Shown one piece after another: positions 44,431 through 55,515 of a DNA stretch of 64,000 bases. Numbering within the stretch: the first letter of the stretch is position 1; the number at the start of each line of letters is the position of its first letter. The stretch lies in contig JAQMRL010000011.1 of the NCBI GenBank assembly GCA_035578175.1, positions 8,071,501 through 8,135,500 of the forward strand. The letters are read 5' to 3'. This stretch comes from Catonia carolina. Lineage: Eukaryota > Arthropoda > Insecta > Hemiptera > Achilidae. The position numbers were made by a program, and so were the translations under genes. The notes beneath the pieces were generated by a model, which saw only the letters and a program-made list of their open reading frames with translations, had not been told where the DNA came from and made no database searches.

Positions 44431-44875
44431 ACTTTTTCTGTTCTTTAATGGTTCGGTAATTTAATTGACTAAACATACGAGAAGAAAAAGCTTATTTTTT
44501 ACATCTATAGAACACCAAGTTAAACGCAAAATTAGCTTCACACTCCACCAGAATGTGATGTGGTTTAACTAAATTTGACCAATCTAAATTACTCTTTAAA
44601 ATTAACAAAGCCTACTGAAGCTACTTTTCTACTTAATTAACCTTCGATCACAATCGACACTCCCTTTTAAAATTTTAATTTACAAAACCTTTTGAGACCT
44701 GTCTGGACTTATGGTGTCCAGATCTTTGGAGCAGTGACAAAAAGTAACTTAAAATCGATTTTCAGTCAAAGTTCTTAAAACTTGTTTATGGAGCTCCTTT
44801 TAATGTAAACAATAAAACTCTCTACGACGATTTCAAAATTTTGATAGTAGAGGAATTAACTGCGGTAGGGCACGG
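44431..44875. other. No recognisable feature
   Basis: AT-rich. The part 44640-44850 is slightly reminiscent of LINE coding sequence (ACCTGTCTGGACTTATGG) but too broken to call. Confidence 0.3.
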
Positions 44876-44957
44876 CCACGGGGTTGTAGCCCGTGACCTA
44901 GCCACAGGCTACAACCCCGTAGGTAGGTCACGGGCTACAACCCCGTGACCTACCTAC
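44876..44957. repeat. Cluster of overlapping GC-rich palindromes
   Basis: CACGGGGTTGTAGCCCGTGA (44876) is repeated inverted at 44927-44950. A second, nested hairpin has perfect 16 bp arms, GTAGGTAGGTCACGGG (44919-44934) and its complement (44942-44957), around a 7 base loop. GGCTACAACCCCGT also occurs twice directly. AT-rich DNA surrounds it. Confidence 0.92.
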
Positions 44958-44989
44958 AAGGAACTTCTCAACTGTTGTAGTAGTACATG

Positions 44990-45215
44990 AGTTGTACCCT
45001 ACATTTTATGTAAAAGTTAAATCGTTTAATTTTAATAAATAATATTTTAACCAAACTACATTATAGTAATTAAGATTATGTTCATTAACAATTTTTTTAT
45101 ATTTCTTGAATGTTTCCATTAATAATTGTTTGATTTATTATTAATTACCTTATTTTAAATGTTCATTGTTTGAAGTGTTGATTCCCAAGAAGGAGAATTT
45201 TTTAATCTGACTTGA
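44990..45215 (+). repeat. LTR fragment homologous to 8216-8450
   Basis: Shared blocks AATATTTTAACCAAACTA, ATGTTCATTAA, TTAAATGTTCATTGTTTGAAG and TTTTTTAATCTGACTTG in the same order. The 3' part and primer site are absent. Confidence 0.65.
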
Positions 45216-45390
45216 ATTGGCTAACATTGTCTTGTATTCCAAAGGCATTTAATTTAATTTTTAATTTTTAATTGTACAATTACAGACGGTATAATATTTC
45301 GACCTATACATACTTAACTGGATCGGGGCCGGTTCAAGGGCTTTTTTGGCACATGCGAGATCAGGGTTTGACGCCACCTCCCGTTATGAA

Positions 45391-45560
45391 TTTTTTTTTG
45401 TTTAACGTCCGACTGTTCTGCAATTACTGCTAATGCAAACGGTGAAGGATGAAATGATTTTTTGTAACGTATAAAAATTTGGCGTGCCTGAATGGGATTC
45501 CAACCCAAGACCGCATGATGAGAGGCGAGCACGTTACCAACTACGACAATCTGCCCGGCC
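45391..45560 (-). mobile_element. SINE-B copy
   Basis: The head equals that of SINE-A (GTAGTTGGTAACGTGC, CTCATCATGCGGTC, box B GGTTGGAATCC) but the tail is GCATTAGCAGTAATTGCAG then CGGACGTTAAAC and A-rich, as at 9001 and 52587. The preceding 45318-45390 (GGGCCGGTTCAAGGGC) may be another tRNA-like piece. Confidence 0.85.
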
Positions 45561-45678
45561 CTGTTGTATATAAAACTTTTTTATATTTTATAAAACGTTT
45601 TTAAAAAAGTTTATATTTAAGTTAAGTTTTGCTGCAAAATCAAAATTATGAATTTAGAACTAAGAAAAAAGAAAAAAC

Positions 45679-45729
45679 GCCGGCTCCGCGCCCCATGCGG
45701 CCGCATGTTTCGCATGGGCCTAGCGCCGG
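45679..45729. repeat. GC-rich hairpin containing a 14 bp palindrome
   Basis: Outer GCCGGC / GCGCCGG, middle GCCCCATGCG / CGCATGGGC, and inner CATGCGGCCGCATG. Pure GC structure in an AT-rich region, with no tRNA boxes. Confidence 0.75.
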
Positions 45730-46566
45730 TCTTGATCTGGATTACAATAAAAGCTAAGTAACTTTGATCTGACTTATTTATTATTAAAAACTATTTTTTA
45801 TAAGTTTCAGAAAAAAAATATAATCTGTATATGATCTAAATAACCACCCAAGTTGGAATACTACACTGTGCGACGTCTAAAGCGAAAATGAAGCACAGAC
45901 CTCTTGGTTTGAATAACGGTCAACACCCATAGTCCTAAACGGAGAATGTACCACTGGGCACCTCTACTCCTGAAAGTGAAATTATCACTGCAATTAAATT
46001 AAATAACACATACGGAAATATGCAGACTATTGTACAGTACCGTAATAAAACTTAAAGAAAAAAAATCAATAAAACTGTAAAGAGAAAGTAGAAAAATATA
46101 ATATTTTTCAAATAAATATTTGTAGATAAAAGAATAAAACCTTGTTATGACCTTGTGTCAGTGAATACAGATAGTCTCATGTCCGATTTCCGGCATGGAT
46201 ATTATTATAATTAAATTCATCTCGTAAATGGGTAGAAAAACACAGTAGGGTAGTTAGTTATTACAAACCAGAGAACTATTTAAACGATACATTCCATTGT
46301 CTACTACATAGTCAATCTACGTGCACACATCTACAAGTTAAGTTCAGTCACAACATTATGAACATTATAAAACATCATTCCTAAATTAATCACTCCACCT
46401 TCCTTACCTATCATGAGTAAATATAAATTAGGCCCGGCTTCATCCAGGTATAATTATGTTTATTTTGAAAATTTAACACTTTCTGATTTCGAAAAATCAT
46501 ATGTATTGAATTTGGACACCTCCACTGATTTTCAGCCATCTACCTCGTCCGGAACTTAACAAATAA
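45730..46566. other. No recognisable feature
   Basis: AT-rich. A 37 bp stretch (TTTTCAGCCATCTACCTCGTC, 46530-46550) is repeated with changes at 47600-47630, on the far side of the HEL copy. Confidence 0.4.
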
Positions 46567-47495
46567 AAATCTTGTGTGAAACACTCACACGACTTTCTCA
46601 TGCCAATGCAAATAATGACCAATATAATCTAACATTAGTAATAAAACATTAGAAATAAGCAAAAAACTAACTCAAAAAACATAACCTTACTTTAATCATG
46701 AGTGATTGATGCAAAATGAAAATCAACTCTCAGTTTGGCTTAAAAATACGGAAAATCACTCTTTCACGGAAAACTAGGCTCTGTAAAGAAAAATGCTGTA
46801 AATAAAAGTTGTAGATCTTTTAATTTCCTATAAATTTGATTATACACTTTTGTGGTCAAATGCATACTAAGGCTGAAATCTTGAAAAAAAATCTATTCTT
46901 TTACACATTTTCAAGAAAAAAATCACAATTACCGCTAAACGAAGGGTTATACAAAAAAATATTCCAACTAAAAGTTGTAGATTTTTAAATTCTCTACAAC
47001 TTTTATTATATAGGTACACTTATGCGCTAAAATGCATATTAAAGCCGCAATCTTAAAAAAAACCCATTTTTTCTACTATAGCACAGCCTCCCCAAGAATT
47101 TAGCAGACATGGCGCCTACCCTATCTTGTAGAGTATAAAAAACATGACGGGATTTAAAAAAAAAAAATCGTAGGTGCCGTTTTTGAGAAAATCGCAAAAA
47201 GTGAAAAATGATACGACTAAACTACCTACTACTTCCGGTTGACCGATTTTAATGAAAATTTCGTGTCGGGTGCGGTAATAGTATCTAACTTAAGTTTCAA
47301 CTTCATACGATGATGTTCTGGAGATATTTTGTTCACACACACACACACACACACACACACCACAAACCAATCGCTAAAACATGTTTTTTTGGGTTCAGGG
47401 GTCTGAAAACGTATATATCCGGTGAAAACTCGATTTCGAAAATTGACATGAAAACAATACTTTCCTTCTTATATTCATATAGGCAAGAGAAAGTA
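46567..47495 (-). mobile_element. HEL element, full length
   Basis: Hairpin end GTGTGAAACACTCACAC, then ACTTTCTCATGCC, at left; GGCAAGAGAAAGTA at right. Internal (CA)n at 47330-47360. The CGTAGGTGCCGTTTTTGAG and GTTGACCGATTTTAATG blocks are present. Confidence 0.9.
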
Positions 47496-47642
47496 AAAAA
47501 TATTATTAGTTTAAGTGTTAAACACCGTTTTCAACCCCTTACGAGTAAATGTTTGTAGTAATCTTTAAGAATTTTTTTTTAGGTGGACTAAAGTTATCTC
47601 CACCGATTTCCAGCCATCTAGCTCGTCTGTAAGAGAGTATAA

Positions 47643-48027
47643 TGCCCTTAACTGCCTGTTACACAAGTGGAGTGTTAAATTATTTTCACTCAATTTGCTA
47701 GTTCCAAGACTTAAAAAATAGTTCTGTTTTTATTATATCACATGGTCAGGTGTAAAATACACTTATCAGAGAGTACACTTATCAGAATACACTTATCTTC
47801 TCTGAGAGTAATGAATTTCATTATACAGCCAGACCCTATAGTATGTGGTGAATGAAGTGAAGATGTCAGAGTGAAAAGTTGATGATTTTCGGAGGGCCGG
47901 GCATGCTGATAAGCATACTTTTCTACTCAGTGAGGAAGGCAAGTGTAAACCACTACACTTCTCGTTTTACTTAGTAAAGCCTTTAGAGGTTCAAACCAGC
48001 CTTTCGACTGAAGATCTTAACAACAAC
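47643..48027 (+). mobile_element. R390 copy, near full length
   Basis: TGCCCTTAACTGCCTGTTACAC at the 5' end (rearranged) and CTTAACAACAAC at the 3' end. A short internal repeat TACACTTATCAGA near 47758-47795 marks a local duplication. Confidence 0.85.
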
Positions 48028-48880
48028 TTACACAGAAATTTTTAAAGGTGCTAATTACAGTAGGCCTAATACAAAATCGAAACCTCTTTTACCTTTGTAT
48101 TATTTAAAAGTTTCGGATTCAAAGATACTTTTTATGGTTTCACTTAACATAACCCTTCTTTTATAACAGTATATAGCATTGTCAATGAATAATACTTAAT
48201 TTCTCTGAAGCTATTCCAAACCACTACAACAAACCATCCAACGTTGTTACGTAAGTAAGAAAAAGAATCACACAAAACAATTACTAAGCAAATACAACGA
48301 TGGAAAATTTTATGATTAATTATAAAAGAACAAAATACTTTTAAATTAACTTTCCTACTGCTACCAAGTAAATACATTCGGCACAAACGTAAATAAATCG
48401 TCGACGCACCTCTCTACGTGTCTCACAAATCTTGTGCTAATAATTTAGTTTCGAACGATTTTTTCTATATTATGAAACTGTAAATTGAGTTCAAAAAACA
48501 GTGTGTTTCTTAAAAAAGTAATCTGATATTAAATATTTAAAAAAATAAAATAATACCTAACTAAAAAATAATGTAATTTATAAAAAACTAAAACAAAAAC
48601 GATTAAAATAATTTAACAAAAATTTTCCTCATGTGTGTGTCTGTGTAGTAGGCATAGGCCTACTAAAGGCCTCTTAAGTTGACATAGGTCAACTTAAGAC
48701 ACGCAAACGACTGTTTCTTTTCTAGCTTTCCTCCCAATACTTTTACTTTTTCTTGCCCTATATGAAATATTGGGGAGGAAAGTAAGTATTCTTTTCATGA
48801 TTATTTTTACTGCTTTTCGTTTTATCATTGTTACAATGCTTAATTTTATTATTTATTTTTTATATCTTAAGTGTGAACGT
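48028..48880. other. AT-rich DNA with a palindrome and a HEL scrap
   Basis: CTTAAGTTGAC-ATAG-GTCAACTTAAG at 48673-48698 is a perfect 11 bp-arm palindrome. TTTTTCTTGCCCTATATGAAATATT at 48746-48770 is a HEL 5' scrap extending to about 48800. Confidence 0.5.
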
Positions 48881-49176
48881 TATAAACTGTTCAATTCAGA
48901 ACAATAAGCAACCCAATGACGCAATGAGATGAGGAAGAAGTCTTTAATGTGTAAATGAGAAGTCTTGTACAGACCCGGGCCGACCATTCCTCAGATTTAT
49001 GGTTAATTATACCCCAACCATCAACGTACACCGGTAACCACTGTATATTGTTGAAATCCGTATAAAAGTAACTATCTTTACTAGGTTTTGAACCAGAAAC
49101 CTTCGTCTCTGAAAATTACCTGTTAAACATCTGACTCGCGGCGACGACTTTACCTCTAGACCTAACCGGTGGATCA
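48881..49176 (-). mobile_element. SINE-C copy
   Basis: Tail AACTGTTCAATTCAG; body with CACCGGTAACCACTG; head with box B GGTTTCTGGTTCAAAACC on the minus strand and a box A around TCTAGAGGTAAAGTCG. Confidence 0.88.
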
Positions 49177-49317
49177 ATTTCATTATTTAATGATTTTTTT
49201 TTATTGTAAGAGCAACTAAAGTTTAGATAAGGACTTTTATAATACTGTTACGCCAGAAGCTGAATTCTCGAATTATTTTTCAGAAACTATGACGATCAAA
49301 TTAAAATAAACGATTAA

Positions 49318-49610
49318 ACCACCGAGATGATCTAGTGGTTAAGTCGTCAACGCGAATCGGCTGATTTTCGGAGACGAAGGTTCCGTGATTAAAATTCTAG
49401 TAAGGTAGTTACTTTTATACGGATTTTAAAACTAGACAGTGGCTACCGGGTGTGCTTTGATGGTTGGGGTACAATTAACCATAATATCTCAGGAATGGTC
49501 GGCCTGAGTCCGTTCAAGACTCAGAAAAAAATCGTTGAAAGATTCTTTCGTTACAAGACTACACCTCAAACTCATTTTGTCATTGGGTTACTTTTTGTTC
49601 TTAAATGAAA
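49318..49610 (+). mobile_element. SINE-C copy, inverted relative to its neighbour
   Basis: Head GATGATCTAGTGGTTAAGTC (box A) and GGTTCCGTGATTAAAATTC (box B, decayed), body GATGGTTGGGGTAC, tail ACAGATTGCATACG. With the copy at 48881-49176 it forms two ~290 bp inverted arms 140 bp apart. Confidence 0.88.
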
Positions 49611-49639
49611 CAGATTGCATACGTTGCAATGTGTGTGTG

Positions 49640-50054
49640 TGCGTGTTACGTGTAACTGTTTATTACAGTAACAAAAAACCTTATATACTATAAAAGCCTA
49701 CGTTTAAATTTTAGTTAAAATTCCAATCTCTTAAATACATATCACACAGCCGGCTTATAGATCATTGTTATTTACAAATGTTTTTATCAATACACAGTAG
49801 TTACAATGTTTAATTAGCTTAAATTATCTATGAATATTGTGTAATAGGCCTGAACGGCAAACAAGTCAATAATAATAAAAATGATGCTCCTTGATACTTC
49901 TACCGGGTACAGATAAAGTTGAGACATAAATGGGAACAATAATGCATTTTAATAATAATAATCATAATTTTTAATAGGTACTGAATAATTTTAAATTAAT
50001 TAATGGTCTACTAATTGCAGAACACGAGATGAAAACACGATGGGTTTAAAAAGA
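49640..50054. other. AT-rich DNA, nothing recognised
   Basis: No features recognised. Confidence 0.4.
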
Positions 50055-50373
50055 GTTTAAATTGTTCCGTGAAGTCTTAAACGTATAATAAATTTACTAA
50101 AATTCATTAAATTGTTCACATAACTATCAGTTTCTGAGATTAAATGAAAGAGAGGACAGTACGATCCTTATTTGATAATCTTCGTTTGCTTCACATTTAT
50201 TTAATTCAGTTTAAAAACAGTTTAAATTGTTCCGTGAAGTCTTAAACTTAAAATAAATTTACTAAAATTCATTAAATTGTTCACATAACTATCAGTTTCT
50301 GAGATTAAATGAAAGAGAGGACAGTACGATCCTTATTTGATAATCTTCAGTTGCTTCACATTTATTTAATACC
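50055..50373. repeat. Recent tandem duplication, 165 bp unit x2
   Basis: Units 50055-50219 and 50220-50373 start GTTTAAATTGTTCCGTGAAG and differ at only a few bases. The second unit is cut short just before the pogo element. Confidence 0.95.
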
Positions 50374-50381
50374 AAGAAATA

Positions 50382-51077
50382 CAGTAAAACCCAGATTATC
50401 CGTCGGGTCTTTTATCAGATATCCGTCAGAAATCGGTTTTTTAATTTTTCTGCAAATTGTGTAGGCAGAAGATGAATTACTACTGTACTCAATCTGGTAG
50501 GCAAAGCTACGTGTAGTACTACAATTCGTCAACTTTTAATAAATTTAAAGGAATTAGGCAAGTAAACGCGAATCAGTTGTTCCCGGTCGAAAGATCAGTA
50601 AAGATCGTATAATGGCTGTTGTCTATGCGAATTTGACTGGTTTACATAAAACTAATAAAATACAAATAGTCAAGCATTTGAAGCGTTAGAAACAGCTTTA
50701 ATTTGTTATGAAATGCAGCCTGAAGCAGATTTTTCTATTCTCCTGACTGTCAAACGAGTGAGGGAGCAGTATTAAAGCGAAAGAAAAATGTTAAACAACG
50801 CAAAATACGCGATTGTTTTTTAATAAACAATGAACTGCAATAGGTAAATTATTATTTTTGTTTCTTATAACAACTTATAATATTTTATTTTAAAGTATTT
50901 TTATTTTTATTTATTACGATTCTATATAAATTCACAATCTTCATTGTTTTTCCACTATTCAAATTGATATGTTTCACCACTAAGTATATTTATCTTTTTA
51001 TTATTGCCTTTCCCGAGTACGATCGATTATCCGAAACTGTCATGCCCTAATTATTTCGGATAATCGGTACTTTACTG
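50382..51077 (+). mobile_element. pogo/Tigger-like element, internally deleted
   Basis: CAGTAAAACCCAGATTATCCG at left and CGGATAATCGGTACTTTACTG at right are inverted, with further ATATCCGTCAGAAATCGG / CGATTATCCGAAACTGTC pairing. TA flanks both ends (50380-50381, 51078-51079). Confidence 0.88.
50585..50821 (+). pseudogene. Tigger-like transposase, two joined pieces
   Basis: GRKISKDRIMAVVYANLTGL, then HKTNKIQIVK, corresponds to the region entering the DDE catalytic domain. It is followed at once by QAFEALETALICYEMQPEAD and LLTVKRVREQY, the C-terminal segment of Tigger/JRK-like transposases. The catalytic core between them is deleted. Confidence 0.85.
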
Positions 51078-51079
51078 TA

Positions 51080-51861
51080 CTGTAGCACTTTTAATCAAAA
51101 TGCCTGAGACTAATCACTGCAACCCCTTGGTACGTAACCAATGAAATATTACACAACAATCTAAACCTGGCCCTCTTAAAAGAAGAAATTAAACGACATA
51201 GCGAAAAACAGTTACAAAAAACTAGAAGACCATTAAAATCCATTAGCAATTAACCTCCTCGACAACAGCGAAGATACTCACAGACTGAAACGTTTTAAAA
51301 CATTACACTTACCTTTACGATTTTGTTAATCATTTAATCTTTTTTATTTCTACTACTATTATAATCATTATCATCATCATCGTTATCATCTCAATCACGG
51401 TCATCGTCATCTTCAACTTCAACAATTTTGTGTTTCAAGATGTTAATTCACAGTTCATCAAGTTTAGCTTTACATATGTACATAATTTTTTTCATCTCAG
51501 TTTAGTCTTTTTTGAAACACACTACTGAGTGTGGTTTATATTTTAATTCTAAGGAGATTACTCAAATTTTCTCATCTTTGCTTAAAGTTTATAACATAAT
51601 AGTTTAAAAAAAAACTGATCGCAAAAGAAATACATTGTGAAAAAACAAACTTTGTACTATTGTGTAATTATTAGAAGGTAACAACCATATTGTAACAAGT
51701 AAGTTTGTAAAGTAGTAGATGAATTTGTGATTATGTAATAATTTATAATTTTTTGACATGTCTTGTACTCCCTCGGGAATCTCCTGGACGCATTAAAAAA
51801 ATAAACATACTTATTAACATATTTCGGAAAAGTTTTAATTTTTTTGTTAATGTAAAAACTG
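51080..51861. other. No recognisable feature
   Basis: AT-rich, with an ATC/TCA trinucleotide-rich tract at 51362-51420. Confidence 0.4.
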
Positions 51862-52028
51862 ATTACGACCGCTTCCGAGGCGAAGAGCTCAGCGTGCTGG
51901 ATTACTAAGGTCCCGGGTTCGAATACCGGTTACGCCCTGGAAAATTACAAGTTAACATCCACCGTTCCGTGTACCATAGTAATTTATAATGATCAAGATG
52001 TTGATACAATTTAAAATAGACTAAAAAA
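51862..52028 (+). mobile_element. SINE-A copy, diverged
   Basis: Box A CCGAGGCGAAGAGCTCAGCG, box B GGTCCCGGGTTCGAATACC, tail ATGATCAAGATGTTGATAC matching the SINE-A tail with losses. Confidence 0.75.
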
Positions 52029-52183
52029 AACTTTACCACATTCAGTAGGTTATGATTATTAAATAAAACAAAGAAGTTTAAAATTCAAAATTTTCACAAA
52101 ATAAATTATTGATTTTTTTCTACGATTTTACGTTTTAATTTATTAATTGCTATTAAACCAATTTTGATTAATAAACTAAACAT

Positions 52184-52539
52184 CACTCAATCTGTTCGTT
52201 GCAGGGATAAAATAAATAATTCTGTTTCTTATCACATGGTCAGCCAATTAAATGACTGAATCATTTATGAACAGAAGCGGTAGAGGTGTAAAAGACACTA
52301 ATCAGAGTTATCTCCTCTGAAAGTTATGAATTTCATTATACAGCCAGACCCTGTGGTGAATGAAGTGAAGGTGTCATTTCCTGAGTGGAAAATATGAGCT
52401 TTTCAGATGGCCTGGCATGCTGATAAGAGTACTTTTCCATTCAGTAAGGAAGGCAGGTAAACCACCTCACTCCTCGTTGTACTTAGCAAAACCTCTACAG
52501 GTTCAAACCAGCCTTTCGGCTGATGACCTAAACAACAAC
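52184..52539 (+). mobile_element. R390 copy, 5' truncated with perfect target duplication
   Basis: AAACTAAACAT occurs at 52173-52183 and 52540-52550. The copy begins at CACTCAATCTGTTCG, about 45 bp into the family, and ends CCTAAACAACAAC. Confidence 0.93.
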
Positions 52540-52586
52540 AAACTAAACATACCATTTTGTTTATAATAATTTTCTCTACCGCTTTA

Positions 52587-52757
52587 ATTACTTTTGTTTG
52601 TTTAACATTCGACTGTTTTGCACAATACTGCCAATACAGACATCAAGGGTGACAAGATAAAATGAGTAATGAAAAAATGCCAGATTTCACCGGGAATAGA
52701 AATTGGGACCCCTGACATCGAAGCCATTTGCGCTACCCACTACACCAACGAATCGCC
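52587..52757 (-). mobile_element. SINE-B copy
   Basis: On the minus strand: GTTGGTGTAGTGGGTAGCGC (box A), GGGGTCCCAATTTCTATTCCC (decayed box B), body TGAAATCTGGCATTTTTTC, tail GTGCAAAACAGTCGAATG-TTAAACAAAC. Confidence 0.85.
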
Positions 52758-52972
52758 CACTTAATTCATTTAAATATCTTTGAAACTACTCTGTAATACG
52801 TACTCATTAAGACTTATTACCATAAAAATCAGAAAATGTTATTATAAATTAATAAAAATAACAACATGATTAAATTATTTTCTATAATTCTAACTTTTTT
52901 GTCACACTATAGACCTTATTGTTTGTTAGTCGTTTTGTTTACTTAACACTACATACAAAGTATTTCATAAAT

Positions 52973-53763
52973 AAAAATCTGGTGTGAAACACTCACACAA
53001 CTTTCTCTTGCCAGTGCAAATAATTAACAATAAACCTAACATTAGTAATAAAACATTAGAAATAAACAAAAAACTAACCTCTAAAACATAACCTTATTTT
53101 AATCATGAATGAAAGACGCAAAATGAAAATCGACCTCAGTTAGGCTTAAAAATACGAAAAATCACTCTTTCACGCTAAACTAGGCTCTGTAGAGAAAAAT
53201 TCTTTAAATAAAAGTTATAGATCTTTTTATTTACTATAAAATTGATTATATACACTTTTGTCGTAAAATGCATTCTAAGACCGAAATCTTGAAAAAATCG
53301 ATTTTTCACACGTTTTCGTGAGAAAAAATTAGAAAATCGCTAATCACTGCTAAAGTAAGCGTTATACAAAAAAATGTTTGAAATAAAAGTTGTAGGGTTT
53401 TTAATTCTCTATAACTTTTATTATACAAATTTTTGCGCTAAAATGTATATTAAAGCCGTAATCTTAAAAAAAACCACGTTTTTACGAGAAAACACCCTCA
53501 CCAAGAATTTCAGCAAACATGGCGCCTACCCTATCTTGTAGAGGATAAAAAATTGAGTAAACCAGGCGATTTAAAAAAAAACGTAGGACCAGTTTTTGAG
53601 AAAATCGCAAAAAAGTGAAAAATTACACGAATAAACTACTACTTCCGGTTGACCGATTTTGATGAAAATGTTCGTGTCGGGTCCGGTAGTGGTATGTAAC
53701 TTAAATTTCAAGTTTGAAGTTCGTACGATGTTTCATTCTTGAGATATTCTGTTCACACACACA

Positions 53764-53830
<67 letters not shown>

Positions 53831-53963
53831 CAATCGCTAAAAACATATTTTTTTGGGTTCAGGGGGTCTGAAAACGTATTGATCCGGTGAAAACTCGATT
53901 TCGAAAAACCGACATGAAAACAATACTTTCCTTCCTATATATTTATATAGGCAAGAGAAAGTA
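52973..53963 (-). mobile_element. HEL element, full length
   Basis: The best preserved copy: TCTGGTGTGAAACACTCACAC and ACTTTCTCTTGCC at left, GGCAAGAGAAAGT at right, all internal blocks present, and an expanded CA/GCAC microsatellite. Confidence 0.92.
53751..53827. repeat. Expanded (CA)n/(GCAC)n microsatellite inside HEL
   Basis: About 75 bp of CA repeats with an internal GCAC run. The same position is only 10-30 bp in other HEL copies. Confidence 0.95.
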
Positions 53964-54452
53964 TTAAATACAAAAAATATTAAACGCTATTTTACTTTCG
54001 GCTGGAAGCACTTTTTCAAAAAAAGTCAAGTAACAAAGTACGACAATGCTATAATGTTATCTTTTATTTAATAATTAACCACTTGTTTTTAATACATTTC
54101 TCTTGTTTTTAATACACCAATCAAAAAGAGAAGCGATTAATACAAATAATGTACGTCTTTCTGAAAACAGTACAGATACAACACCTGTAATGTTTGCCTT
54201 TGTATTAAATACGGTACATTTATAATGTTTGTAAGTCGGCTGTTAAATTAATAAAAACGTAAAATGTACCAGAAAAATGATCGTCACAACTCACCTTTAC
54301 CTTTCATAATTTTGACTGGAAATTGTTCCGTATCTAAGTAAACAAAGCATTGAGTTCCTCAATCAAAAGTGTAACTTGTTGTAAATAAAAATCAGTTAAT
54401 TTTCAGGTTGATTTTAACAATTTTTAAAATTCGTTATTAATCGTAATTATGT
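53964..54452. other. AT-rich DNA, nothing recognised
   Basis: No features recognised. Confidence 0.4.
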
Positions 54453-54464
54453 ATCTGGGAATAA

Positions 54465-54856
54465 TGCCCATAACAGACAGGTGGAGTGTCAAATTATATG
54501 CACTCAATCTGTTAGTTTCAGGGCTAAAATAAATAGTTCTGTTTCTTATCACATGGTCCACTAATTAAATGACTGAATCAATTAAGAACAGAAAAGGCAG
54601 AGGTGTAAAAGACACTAATCAGAGTTATCTCCTCTGAAGGTAATGAATTTCATTATACAGCCAGACCCTGTAGTGAATGAAGTGAGGGTGTCATTTGCAG
54701 ACTGGAAAATATGTGCTTTTCAGAGGGCCCGGCATGCTGATAAGGATACTTTTCCACTCAATGAGGAAGGCATGGTAAACCACCTCATTCCTTGTTTTAC
54801 TCAGAAAAACCTCTACAGGTTCAAACCAGCCTTTCGGTTGATGACCTAAACAATAT
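54465..54856 (+). mobile_element. R390 copy, full length with target duplication
   Basis: ATCTGGGAATAA (54453-54464) and ATCTGCGAATAA (54857-54868) bound the element, one mismatch. Confidence 0.92.
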
Positions 54857-54868
54857 ATCTGCGAATAA

Positions 54869-55509
54869 GGGATAGAGAGAATTAAGTCGGAGAAAAGTTG
54901 GTAAATCAACAGCGATCTTGTACAGTTGACATTATATTGACAGTTATAACCGAAACAGAAATCCAAATTTTTAATTTTACTGCTAACATGGGGAAAGATT
55001 ACTAACAATTTTATTACGCACGCAGTGTCTTAAAATTTCTAATGGCTGTTGAATTTAGATGGATTGAAACGGCTATAAAATATTATAAATATCTAATGTT
55101 ATTATATTATAAATAGCATTTTTTTATTAGTAAACGGTAATTAATAAAGTACGGGATATTATATATTCAGTTAAGGTAAGACGGTCTCTTCTGGAACATC
55201 ACTTGCATTGTAGTTCAATGAGAATATTTAGAAAAAGCTTTACGTAAACTTATTTTTGTTTAGAACAATATTAAGAAATTATTTCGATGAAAACGAACTC
55301 CACGAGTTGATCTCCCTACAACGCACTTTATAAAAATAAGAATGAGAGATGCTCTCTCAATGTTTTGATCAAAAAGTTCTGGAGAGATTACTCTCACCAC
55401 GAAGATGCATCGAAGTGCGTACACTTGCTGACAAAACTGATTTATAAATACAAAAATTATATAATAAAAATACGAAATATATTATTAAACTAATGATAGA
55501 TATTAATTT
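54869..55509. other. No element recognised; possible intron start
   Basis: AT-rich DNA downstream (minus strand) of the donor at 55515. Confidence 0.35.
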
Positions 55510-55515
55510 ACTTAC

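Noticed and set aside
54691..55008. 105-codon minus-strand frame
   Set aside because: Antisense of an R390 copy running into AT-rich DNA.
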